Of a stretch of 64,000 nt of DNA, positions 34,626 to 43,099 are shown one piece after another. Source of the stretch: GWE2-42-39 sp963668595. Lineage in GTDB: Bacteria; Bacteroidota; Bacteroidia; Bacteroidales; Prolixibacteraceae. The number at the start of each line of letters is the position of its first letter. Position 1 is the stretch's first letter. The stretch lies in the NCBI GenBank assembly GCA_963668595.1, contig OY764876.1, positions 1,488,001 to 1,552,000 of the forward strand. Reading direction: 5' to 3'. A program made the position numbers and the translations under genes. The notes beneath the pieces were generated by a model. It worked only from the letters and a program-made list of their open reading frames with translations, was not told the origin of the DNA and made no database searches.

Positions 34626-36218
34626 CTATTTTTTTCCTTCATTCAATTTTTTCAGACAAACGAGAAAAACATCATTTTCACGAAGATAAAATGTTCGGGT
34701 AAAAGTTCCTGATTTATTTATAACTATTGTTTCTGAAACAACCGAAGAACCATCGTTTTTTCTCTTGATCGTTTCAACCTGTTGTTTGCTTAACTGAGAT
34801 GGTTTTCCCATTTCAAAATAAGAAGTAAAAGCATCGTTTACTTTGTAGCCTGTTTGGTACACTTCCAACTGGTACTTGCCTGCCGGAACATTGTTCATCT
34901 CAATTTTTACATTTCCTTTCGGAAGAGAAGGCAAATCGCGGGTATAATAGTCTTGATTATTAACCGAATCAGGTAATGTATAAGTAAAATCCCAAAATAA
35001 AACCTGCATGTCGCCATCAGCATTTTTGCAGGCCCATGAAAGGCTGTCGGAATTGGAGAGTTCGGTTCCGCTCAGTTTATTCAGAAAAGAATAAGCATAA
35101 TAGGCTGGCTTTTTAATGCCCTGGTAATTCATTAACCCAAATCCTCCATGAAAAGGAGTAAAACGCGGCCCCGGTTCTTCGAATATGTCCGTAAATACCC
35201 AGTATGACATCGACGTTGGCGCATCGCCCGATTGTTTGATTTTTTGCAGGATGTATGCTGCTTCGTGGTAACTGTCGTGAATCGGGTCGGCCGGAGTATA
35301 TGACGAACTCCATTCGGTGTAGTGCAGTTCCAGATTGGGTTTGGCCGAGTTAGTAATTTGCCTGCGCGAATTAATGATGTCGCTACTAACGCTCCGGTAA
35401 TTTTTTTCGAGGACTGTTCCTGAGGTTCCGAACTCGTCGAGAAATCCTTGTTTCACTCCATACGTGTGAGTGCTGATAAAATCGATTGGAACATCGTTTT
35501 TAACACAAATGTCGATAGTTTCGGGAACCCAGGCTGCACCTGCAGTGGCCGGTCCACCTACACGGTAATCTTTGTTGACGCTTTTTATTGCTTCAGCGCT
35601 GTATCGGTACAATTTGAAATAATCATCCTGCGTGCCGGTCCAGAATCCGTCTTTCAGGTTGGGTTCATTCCATACTTCAAAATACCAGGTTTTTACTTCT
35701 TTCTCGCCATATCGTTCGGTAAAATGAATAACCAATTGGCGGATCAACTCTTTCCATTTTTCGTAATCTTTGGGCGGAGTAACATTTCCCTTCCACCAAA
35801 AAATAGTTTGGCTTCCGCTGGCTAGAGCCCCGGGCATAAAACCTAACTCTACAAAGGGTTTCATATTGATGCTCTGAATAAAATCAAACAAAACATCAAT
35901 ATACTGAAAATTGTATTCCGGCTGTCCGTTCCGATCTTCACGGTAAACGCCCATATCGTCGGAAAGAAGGCCGTGCATTCGGATGTACCTGAAATCGCAT
36001 TCCTTTTTTGCGAGTGTTAGTTGTTGTTGCCAATCGGCGCGCAAACCTTCATTGGCACGCCCGGCGCCGATACATTCTTTAAACATCGTGCTGAACGGTC
36101 CTTTTTCAGCGTTGTAGCTAAGCTCAATTGTTCTCGTTGGAGTATTCTTGTCTTGTGCTGATGTATTGAACGCCAGAAACCCACACAGCATCAGGCTCAA
36201 AAGGTATGTATTTTTCAT
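34626..36218 (-). CDS. GH39 family glycosidase (beta-xylosidase-like)
   Basis: The protein has 530 residues with a signal peptide ending NTSAQ near residue 21. The barrel begins FKECIGAGRANEGLRADW. The acid/base is Glu185 in FEVWNEPNLK and the nucleophile Glu302 in HYTEWSSSY, both with GH39 spacing. A C-terminal beta-sandwich follows. GH39 enzymes include beta-xylosidases and other exo-acting enzymes. GH39 is unusual in xyloglucan-type loci, so the exact bond is open. A 144-bp repeat lies 88 bases upstream of its start. Confidence 0.85.
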   Translation of the reverse strand: MKNTYLLSLMLCGFLAFNTSAQDKNTPTRTIELSYNAEKGPFSTMFKECIGAGRANEGLRADWQQQLTLAKKECDFRYIRMHGLLSDDMGVYREDRNGQPEYNFQYIDVLFDFIQSINMKPFVELGFMPGALASGSQTIFWWKGNVTPPKDYEKWKELIRQLVIHFTERYGEKEVKTWYFEVWNEPNLKDGFWTGTQDDYFKLYRYSAEAIKSVNKDYRVGGPATAGAAWVPETIDICVKNDVPIDFISTHTYGVKQGFLDEFGTSGTVLEKNYRSVSSDIINSRRQITNSAKPNLELHYTEWSSSYTPADPIHDSYHEAAYILQKIKQSGDAPTSMSYWVFTDIFEEPGPRFTPFHGGFGLMNYQGIKKPAYYAYSFLNKLSGTELSNSDSLSWACKNADGDMQVLFWDFTYTLPDSVNNQDYYTRDLPSLPKGNVKIEMNNVPAGKYQLEVYQTGYKVNDAFTSYFEMGKPSQLSKQQVETIKRKNDGSSVVSETIVINKSGTFTRTFYLRENDVFLVCLKKLNEGKK

Positions 36219-36613
36219 TCGTATATAATTTATTTTGATTTGTCGAATGTAATTCGCATGATTGGGAAATATTCATTTCGATTGGCGTTTCTCGGAATCA
36301 TGCTCATTTCATGTGTATAAATTTTCAATGTTGGTTCGTACAATTCTCTTATCAGCTTTCACATTTCAATCTAAATATCAAAGCATGGAATAGCCATTTA
36401 TACATTTTCGGTTTGTGCGGATTATAGTGCACATGGCTATTTCATTCGTACAAAATTATTTTTTAATGGTCGGATAGAACTCACATGACAATGTTCATGC
36501 GTGTTTGTGTTTTTTGCCAACCATGTTCGTTTCATTGTAAACTGAAATAAAATTAAATGAGCAAATCTGAGATCAATGATGAATGATTACAGAAATGCTC
36601 ATTGTTAGCAAAG
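36219..36613. other. Intergenic region between GH39 and GH5 with an IS110-end copy
   Basis: The 395 bases carry no ORF. The part at 36271-36449 is the IS110-end repeat. The rest has no clear hairpin next to the GH5 stop, so read-through from GH5 into GH39 cannot be excluded. Confidence 0.6.
36271..36449 (-). repeat. Orphan copy of the IS110 upstream end (bridge-RNA-like region)
   Basis: Bases 36306-36449 match 19753-19896 at all but about two positions. The match resumes at 36271-36285 (ATTCATTTCGATTGG, same as 19714-19728) after a divergent 20- versus 24-base spacer. The match stops at the position of the transposase start codon, and no transposase is present here. The 9-bp AATAGCCAT/ATGGCTATT stem is kept. 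Confidence 0.85.
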
Positions 36614-38353
36614 TTATTTTGTTGCACCCTCAATTAAAGCTGTCAATGCCTGCTGATCGTACACTTTGTTGTTTAGTCGATCAAAAATTCCGGAAGCAAG
36701 ATTATTCAAACCGCCACTATCCCAGTAAAACGGCAACATTCCATTGGCAATAGCTTGTTTGGTGACGTATTTCAGAAAGTATGCTCTTGATGCAAGATGC
36801 AGTTGCAGTGCGTCACCAGTCAGATTATCGCGGCGGACTGAACCAAATTCGCCAATAACTACTGGAATATTTTTATCAACGAATTGTTGTTTCATCATTG
36901 CAAAAAATGAATCCACGGTTGCTTCTTCTCCCCATGTTGAATTGTGTGCTGCATCGGTGGTAGAGTGAAATCCGTTTCCCCAGTAATATGCCATTTTTCC
37001 CCAGCTTTCATCTTTGGTCATTCCGGTGAAATTCCACGGAGTGTAGTAATGAATTTCAACCATCATTCGGTTATTTACCTTGTCAGTAGGCAAGCTGGTC
37101 ATCAACTTGTTTGTTTTTTCGATATCAGTTGACGGTCCCTGAACAACAAGTACCCGGTAAGCATTTCGGCCTCCGGTTGAGCGAACTGCATCGATAAATG
37201 TTTGGTGGTATGAGTTCAGTACAGCCATTTCTGTTGCATTGGTAACATTGGGTTCGTTGGCGCTGGCAAACAACAGGTGCTCGTCGAAATCGCGCATGGT
37301 TGTTGCAATTTGTTCCCAGAAAGCTTTTTGTTTGGCGTTATTTTCATCTTTGGTTGCCTCGGTACAGTTATTTTCGAGCCAGCCTCCGTCCCAGTGAATA
37401 TTCAGGATCACATACATGTTGTCTTCCACACAATACTGAACTACTTCTTTGACGCGAGCCAGCCAATCGGCCTTAATTTCAGCCGTCAGACTATTGCTCA
37501 TATACTGATTCCATGCACAAGGAATACGAATGGCATTGAATCCACTCGCTTTAACCAAATCAATCAATTCTTTGCTGACCCGCGGATTTCCCCAGGCCGT
37601 TTCGCTTCCGGTTGCTTCCAGAGTATTTCCAATATTCCAGCCTAATTTAATCTTTGCAGCAAGCTCTTTCGCAGTACTTGACATCCCGCTGGCATCTGCG
37701 GCTTTCGGAGACGTGTTGTAGCTCGGATAGGCATCGCCTTTTTGCCATACTGAAATTTCGACAGTTGGGGAGTAATCAGCGCTTAAAGTAATTTTTGCCG
37801 TTCGCGCATCGGATCCGGAGTTGGCCTGAGTTGTGACTGAAATAGCAGTTTTTCCACTGGTTCCGCTTGTTTTGCTGAATTGTACCCAGTTGGCATCGGC
37901 ACTTATTTTCCATTGTGCCGCATCAGTCGAAATATTGATGGTGGATGAACTTCCGGCTTTGGCATAGCTTAAACTTGTAATATCGGAGGTAAGGCTGTAC
38001 AGATACTCCGAAGAAGGCTGCTTGACCAATAAGTTCACTGGTTTTGCATTTCCTGCCGTAATCACCAGAGTTGCTTCCCGGGCAGTGATCGTTTTTGTTT
38101 TGATCGTCAGTGTTAATGTTGAAATACGGTTTGTACCTCCTGTATTCGAAAGACTGATCCAATCAGAAGCTGTATTTTCAATATGCCATGAATCAGCATC
38201 TGTCTCAATTTTCACCTCTTCGCTGCCTCCATCTTTGGCAAATTCAACGGTTGATGGAGTTACGGTTAATAAGTTCGAATCTTCTTTCTGACAAGAGATC
38301 ATAAAAAATAATAACCCTATCAAGGCAAATATTTGCCGGTAGTTTCTTTTCAT
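36614..38353 (-). CDS. GH5 endo-glucanase/xyloglucanase with two BACON domains
   Basis: The protein has 579 residues and is a lipoprotein (FFMISC, Cys21). Residues about 28-113 and 120-205 are two BACON domains (strand-rich, each with a W-I-S/W-V-Q core). The GH5 barrel (225-579) has a GWNIGNTLE start, the acid/base Glu367 (ASANEPNV) and the nucleophile Glu502 (VVIGEFGSV), typical of subfamily GH5_4. BACON + GH5_4 is the architecture of the surface endo-xyloglucanase of Bacteroides ovatus, so it probably makes the first cuts at the cell surface. Two palindromes lie about 95-125 bases upstream. Confidence 0.92.
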   Translation of the reverse strand: MKRNYRQIFALIGLLFFMISCQKEDSNLLTVTPSTVEFAKDGGSEEVKIETDADSWHIENTASDWISLSNTGGTNRISTLTLTIKTKTITAREATLVITAGNAKPVNLLVKQPSSEYLYSLTSDITSLSYAKAGSSSTINISTDAAQWKISADANWVQFSKTSGTSGKTAISVTTQANSGSDARTAKITLSADYSPTVEISVWQKGDAYPSYNTSPKAADASGMSSTAKELAAKIKLGWNIGNTLEATGSETAWGNPRVSKELIDLVKASGFNAIRIPCAWNQYMSNSLTAEIKADWLARVKEVVQYCVEDNMYVILNIHWDGGWLENNCTEATKDENNAKQKAFWEQIATTMRDFDEHLLFASANEPNVTNATEMAVLNSYHQTFIDAVRSTGGRNAYRVLVVQGPSTDIEKTNKLMTSLPTDKVNNRMMVEIHYYTPWNFTGMTKDESWGKMAYYWGNGFHSTTDAAHNSTWGEEATVDSFFAMMKQQFVDKNIPVVIGEFGSVRRDNLTGDALQLHLASRAYFLKYVTKQAIANGMLPFYWDSGGLNNLASGIFDRLNNKVYDQQALTALIEGATK

Positions 38354-38448
38354 TGGTCGTTAAGTTTAATTGCAATTGTCCAACTGTTTAATTCTCCATT
38401 CAGACAAGGTTAAAACAATACAATGTTAGCCGAAAATTTATTTTCTCT

Positions 38449-38479
38449 TTTTGCAAAATCGGCATTTCTTTTTGCAAAA
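38449..38479. promoter_or_regulatory. Pair of TTTTGCAAAA palindromes upstream of GH5
   Basis: TTTTGCAAAA occurs at 38449-38458 and again at 38470-38479, with exactly 21 bases between centres, two turns of the helix. Each is a perfect 10-bp palindrome. They lie about 95-125 bases ahead of the GH5 start in an otherwise featureless gap, which suits a regulator-binding site. The binding protein is unknown. Confidence 0.45.
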
Positions 38480-38562
38480 CCTATTCCATGTGGAGACAAC
38501 CAGGACTGAATAAAAAATCAGCCTCAGAATATCCTAAAAATCAACACAAATATCATTCATCT

Positions 38563-40566
38563 CTAAAGTTTTCTGAAACGAATAGCCAAACCACCGCCTT
38601 CACCTAATTCAACCGGAAGTTTTGTTTCAGCATCAACCTTATGAATACTGATTTGCAAAGACATCGGATGATTTGTCCAGCTTGTACCCGGCGCATCGGC
38701 ATATATTTCTGCCTCATATTGAGCTCCGTTATCCAGAAAAGATAAATCAAGCGTGAACGAACGGCTTTTTTCATTGGTCATACTGCCCAAATACCAGTTT
38801 TCGCTATGACGATCTTTTCGTGCAACGGTAATGTATTCACCTATTTCGCCATTCAAAACCCGGGTATCTTCCCAATCAGTCGGCACTTCTTTCAGAAATT
38901 TGAAGGCAGGTTTTGCTTCGTAATTTTCAGGAAGATCGGCTAACATCTGGATAGGCGAATAAAGGGTTACATAATACGATAATTGCTTGGCCAGCGTAGT
39001 ATGTACCTTCCGCCCGTATCCGTGTGTCGTTTCCAAATCAAAAATACCCGGAGTAAAGTCCATTGGACCAGCCAGAAACCGAGTAAAAGGCAACACACAC
39101 ATAAATCCGGGAGGATTACCATCACTCCACGCATCGTACTCCTGCCCTCGTCCCCCTTCGCGCGACATCATATTCGGATAAGTGCGACGTTCACCCGTGT
39201 CCTTAATTGGTTCATGGAAGTTAACCGTCAACTGGTAATCTGCCGCTTTTTTCAGCACATAGCGATAATAGTTCACACCAAACTGACCATGATGCCACTC
39301 TTTCATATTTAATTTGGAACCTACTTGCCCGATTTTTACATCGTGAATACCCAACCGGTGATAAAGAGCCATTCCATCATCAATCTGTTTCAGGTAATTG
39401 ATCAGGTTCGAACCGGTTTCGTGGTAACCAATGATATGCACCCCTTTCGATTCAGCATATTTTGCAACTTCTTCCAGATTAAACCCATCAGCACATTCTG
39501 TAAAACTGAACATGTGCATTGCATTCTGATACCACTGCGGAGTCCAGCCTTTGTTCCAGCCTTCAATCAACAGGTGGTCGATCCCTTCTTTGGCTGCAAA
39601 ATCGATGTATTGTCGGGCATGTTCGGTTGTTGCCCCTTGCTTGGGACTTTCCCAAAATGTGTATTTACCAATGTGCATTGCCCACCATATTCCCAAATAA
39701 GTTGTCGGTTTTATCCACGAAGTATCTTCTAGTACATTCGGATCATTCAAATTCAGAATTAAATAAGAAGTAATTAAATCGCCCGGCGTTTTAGCAATTT
39801 GAATGGTACGCCAGGGAGTAGTAAAACTACCTTTGGCTTTTACCTTTACTCCGTCGGACCAGGGAACCAAGTCACACTTCAATTTATTCCCTTCAGGATG
39901 AGCCAGCACCATCGAAGCAAAATCGACCAGTCGTGCTTCGTGAATACTCAGGAACAAACCGCTTTTGCTTTCCATTGTTAATGGAGTATGTACCGAATCG
40001 GTTAACTCGACAACCGGAGATTTGGTAAACAAATATTCGTAACGATTTTCACGATAAGCCGGTATCCACCACGCATCGGCAGCATCGGCAAGATTAAACT
40101 CAGTACGTTCATCCATAATGAATATGGAATCGCTGTTCCCCTGTTCCGGATAAATATAACGGAAAGCTACTCCATCGTCAAAAGCCCGGAATTCAACAGT
40201 CATTTTCCGTTTTTTATCTGATTTTTCAGCTAAAGTAACTGCCAGTTGATTATAATTATTCCGGATGAAATGCTTTTCGCCCCATACCTGTTCCCAGGTT
40301 TCGTCGAAATTTGAAGTACTCACCTTCTCTACTTCGAAATTAGAATCAAAAGAATCGCCATTACCAAAAATAAAGCCCATTGCTGAAGGTAGAATCACAG
40401 TAGTATTTTCGTGATTAACAGAATACACAGGTTTTCCTTCAACCAGTTTAAACTGAATGGAATTTATGTGTCCCGGAGAACTTACAGAATAATCTTGCTG
40501 AGTACAGCTACACAATAATATTACACCAAGACTAATCAGCAATAATTGAATTTTTATCTTTTCCAT
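38563..40566 (-). CDS. GH97 alpha-glycosidase, inverting (SusB-like) type
   Basis: The protein has 667 residues with a lipobox (LLCSC, Cys21). After the N-terminal beta-super-sandwich (SPGHINSIQFKLVEGKPVYSV) the barrel carries GYHETGSN (Glu383) and VNFHEPIKDTG (Glu452), which correspond to the paired catalytic-base glutamates of inverting GH97 enzymes. The position where retaining GH97 members have an Asp nucleophile reads VKIGQVG. It is therefore expected to be an alpha-glucosidase-type exo-enzyme. This activity does not fit a simple xyloglucan scheme. Confidence 0.9.
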   Translation of the reverse strand: MEKIKIQLLLISLGVILLCSCTQQDYSVSSPGHINSIQFKLVEGKPVYSVNHENTTVILPSAMGFIFGNGDSFDSNFEVEKVSTSNFDETWEQVWGEKHFIRNNYNQLAVTLAEKSDKKRKMTVEFRAFDDGVAFRYIYPEQGNSDSIFIMDERTEFNLADAADAWWIPAYRENRYEYLFTKSPVVELTDSVHTPLTMESKSGLFLSIHEARLVDFASMVLAHPEGNKLKCDLVPWSDGVKVKAKGSFTTPWRTIQIAKTPGDLITSYLILNLNDPNVLEDTSWIKPTTYLGIWWAMHIGKYTFWESPKQGATTEHARQYIDFAAKEGIDHLLIEGWNKGWTPQWYQNAMHMFSFTECADGFNLEEVAKYAESKGVHIIGYHETGSNLINYLKQIDDGMALYHRLGIHDVKIGQVGSKLNMKEWHHGQFGVNYYRYVLKKAADYQLTVNFHEPIKDTGERRTYPNMMSREGGRGQEYDAWSDGNPPGFMCVLPFTRFLAGPMDFTPGIFDLETTHGYGRKVHTTLAKQLSYYVTLYSPIQMLADLPENYEAKPAFKFLKEVPTDWEDTRVLNGEIGEYITVARKDRHSENWYLGSMTNEKSRSFTLDLSFLDNGAQYEAEIYADAPGTSWTNHPMSLQISIHKVDAETKLPVELGEGGGLAIRFRKL

Positions 40567-40635
40567 TTTATCATTTCTCTTGAAGCGTCATGTAACAAGA
40601 CAGTCGAATGCGCCGTTTCTTTTTATATTAATTCA

Positions 40636-43068
40636 TTAACGAACAACTATTTTAAAGTCTATCTCTTTCTGAACAGCATTTTTCACTAACTCAAAAGATG
40701 AGCCTTTTCGCTGTACAACAAGTTCATTCAGTTTTCCCATTAATGGAGTATAAACTAAGCCGTTGGCGGATGTCTTGTCGGCAGCAAATACCTGAAGTTC
40801 CAGTTTCGACCAGTTCATTTCAGAAGTACATTGCGCCAGTTTAATATGAGGAATCACTGCGCCATCGCGGACCAGTGCAACCACAGGAATTTCGCCCGCT
40901 TCGATATGATGCCAACCCGAAGCATATACTTTCCCGGTTTGGTAATCGATCCATTTTCCTTCAGGAAGATAAACATCGCGGGAAGTTGTTTCCTCAAACA
41001 GCGGAGCAACCAGCATATCGGAGCCAAACAAATACTCATTGTCGATCAGCCATGCACCCGGATCGTTCGGAAACTCAACAAACAAGGCACGAACCATTGG
41101 CAAGCCTTTTTCTGTTGACTGTTTGGCCTGGGCATAGATATATGGCATCAGCTTGTATTTCATTTCGGTCGCTTTACGGAAAGCATCATTAAAATCAGCA
41201 TTGTACATCCAGGGTTCTTTAGGCGGAGCTCCGTGAGTACGCGAATGAGAAGTTAACATGCCGAATGGCAACCAGCGACGATAAATATCTTCCGGCGATT
41301 TCAGCACAAAACCACCAATATCGTGACTCCAGAATGAGAATCCACAAAGTCCGAGCGAAAGTCCGGCACGTAAAGTAGCAGCCATCGCAGTGTTGGTGTT
41401 GGCAGCATCGCCACCCCAATGCAACGGATAGCGCTGACTTCCAGCCCAGGCTGAACGCCCCCAGATAATTGCATCGCCGGTAACTTCTTTGGCTATATCG
41501 GAAACAGCCTTATTGTAACGCAATGGGAACAAGTTATGCTCGTAAAAGCCAGTTTTTCCCGAGGCAAAAATTCCTTTTGCCGGAGCAGCTTCGCCAAAAT
41601 CAACTTTAATAACACTTACCCCTTGTTTCAGCAAACCCGCAATTTTATCCTGATACCATTTTACTGTTTCCGGATTTGAAAAATCGAGTACAGCATCTTC
41701 GTACGGAAGGTTTCCTTTGTCGTTTTTAACGTACAATCCCTTCTGAATAATTTCAGGGAAAAGCTTATTCTTCGGAACAAAATAAGGCAACTGCCACAAA
41801 CAGGTATGAAAACCTTGTTCTTTCAGGTCGGCAATCATTTTTGGTGCATCCGTAAAACGGGAAGCCGAGAACTGATAATCGCAACGCCAATCGGTTTCAA
41901 ACCAGCCTGTATCGAAATGAATAACATCGCTCGGAATGCGGTTTTCACGCAATTCGCGTGCTACACGACGACCATCTTCTTCCGAGAAATAAGTAATCCG
42001 GCTCATCCATAATCCGAATGACCACAGTGGCGGCATCGATGCTTTGCCTGTCAGATTGGTATATTCATCCAAAATATCTTTTGGTTCGCCCAAAAAGACA
42101 AACAGATCAAGCGCTTCATCGCCAATCATCAGCGAATTAATCGGACTCATGTATTTACCAAAATCGCAGGTAACAGGCGACGAAGTGTGCATAAACATTC
42201 CGTAGCCACGGCTACTCATAAAAAAAGGAATTGGTTTATACATGGTTTCATTCTGTACGCCATTGGCATCGTCGGTCCAAAGCACCACTTTTTGTCCGCG
42301 TTTATTGAAATTGGTAAACGACTCGCCGCAACCAAAAATTTTCTCATCCGGAGAGAGCGTAAAAACGGCATCTACGCTGCGCGAATAATCGGATGAACGA
42401 CGAACAAATGAAAATGGCACAACCGGAGTGTAAGTGCTTTCGCTATTATCAGAATAATGATTTGTCTGTGTGAGCAATTTCCCGGCGGCATTATAAAACT
42501 CCACACGCCACGGATTTTCACGAACAATTACTTTTCCACCTGTATTTTCGTACTGATAGCCGTCTTCGATTTTCGTATATTTCCAGGAATGATCCTGTGG
42601 CGCTGTTCCGTTTACCAACATCAGCGAAGGCTGATCAGGCTGCGTTTCCAATCCGGTTTTCATCCGGATACGCACCGTACGCGAAGAAACAAACTCTACG
42701 GAAAACGGAAGTTCAGGATTGGCAGCATACTCGCGTTCAGGAAATTCGTTACCTGAAGCTGGCAACAACTTAGCCAACATATTATTAAATGCCTGTCGGG
42801 TTTTATACACACCTCGCTGCCAGCTAACAATTCCCTGCCCGGTTTGCGGATCAAATGAAACAAGCTTATCAGCCATAAAATAGGTATTGGTAAAATTCCG
42901 AAAATCAGAACTAATATCCACCGGTTCATTCAGTAAAGCCTGATACGGATTGCCCGATTCGATCGGCAACTGCGCCGAAGCAGACAAAGCCGCACCCGAA
43001 ATTACCCATCCAAGCAGCAAGGCCTGAATTGTTCGGGGAAATAACGGTTTTACTATTCGATTTATCAT
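40636..43068 (-). CDS. GH31 alpha-xylosidase/alpha-glucosidase
   Basis: The protein has 810 residues with a signal peptide ending LSASAQ near residue 33. The N-terminal galactose-mutarotase-like sandwich is followed by the barrel. The nucleophile is Asp490 (VIKVDFGEAAP) and the acid/base Asp554 (HWGGDAAN). The KVDFGE sequence is close to the KTDFGE of YicI-type alpha-xylosidases, so removal of alpha-1,6-xylose from xyloglucan oligosaccharides is the best fit. No PA14 insertion is visible. It lies 31 bases downstream of the GH3 gene. Confidence 0.9.
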   Translation of the reverse strand: MINRIVKPLFPRTIQALLLGWVISGAALSASAQLPIESGNPYQALLNEPVDISSDFRNFTNTYFMADKLVSFDPQTGQGIVSWQRGVYKTRQAFNNMLAKLLPASGNEFPEREYAANPELPFSVEFVSSRTVRIRMKTGLETQPDQPSLMLVNGTAPQDHSWKYTKIEDGYQYENTGGKVIVRENPWRVEFYNAAGKLLTQTNHYSDNSESTYTPVVPFSFVRRSSDYSRSVDAVFTLSPDEKIFGCGESFTNFNKRGQKVVLWTDDANGVQNETMYKPIPFFMSSRGYGMFMHTSSPVTCDFGKYMSPINSLMIGDEALDLFVFLGEPKDILDEYTNLTGKASMPPLWSFGLWMSRITYFSEEDGRRVARELRENRIPSDVIHFDTGWFETDWRCDYQFSASRFTDAPKMIADLKEQGFHTCLWQLPYFVPKNKLFPEIIQKGLYVKNDKGNLPYEDAVLDFSNPETVKWYQDKIAGLLKQGVSVIKVDFGEAAPAKGIFASGKTGFYEHNLFPLRYNKAVSDIAKEVTGDAIIWGRSAWAGSQRYPLHWGGDAANTNTAMAATLRAGLSLGLCGFSFWSHDIGGFVLKSPEDIYRRWLPFGMLTSHSRTHGAPPKEPWMYNADFNDAFRKATEMKYKLMPYIYAQAKQSTEKGLPMVRALFVEFPNDPGAWLIDNEYLFGSDMLVAPLFEETTSRDVYLPEGKWIDYQTGKVYASGWHHIEAGEIPVVALVRDGAVIPHIKLAQCTSEMNWSKLELQVFAADKTSANGLVYTPLMGKLNELVVQRKGSSFELVKNAVQKEIDFKIVVR

Positions 43069-43099
43069 GTTTTGTTGATTGATGGTTCTTTTTTATTTA

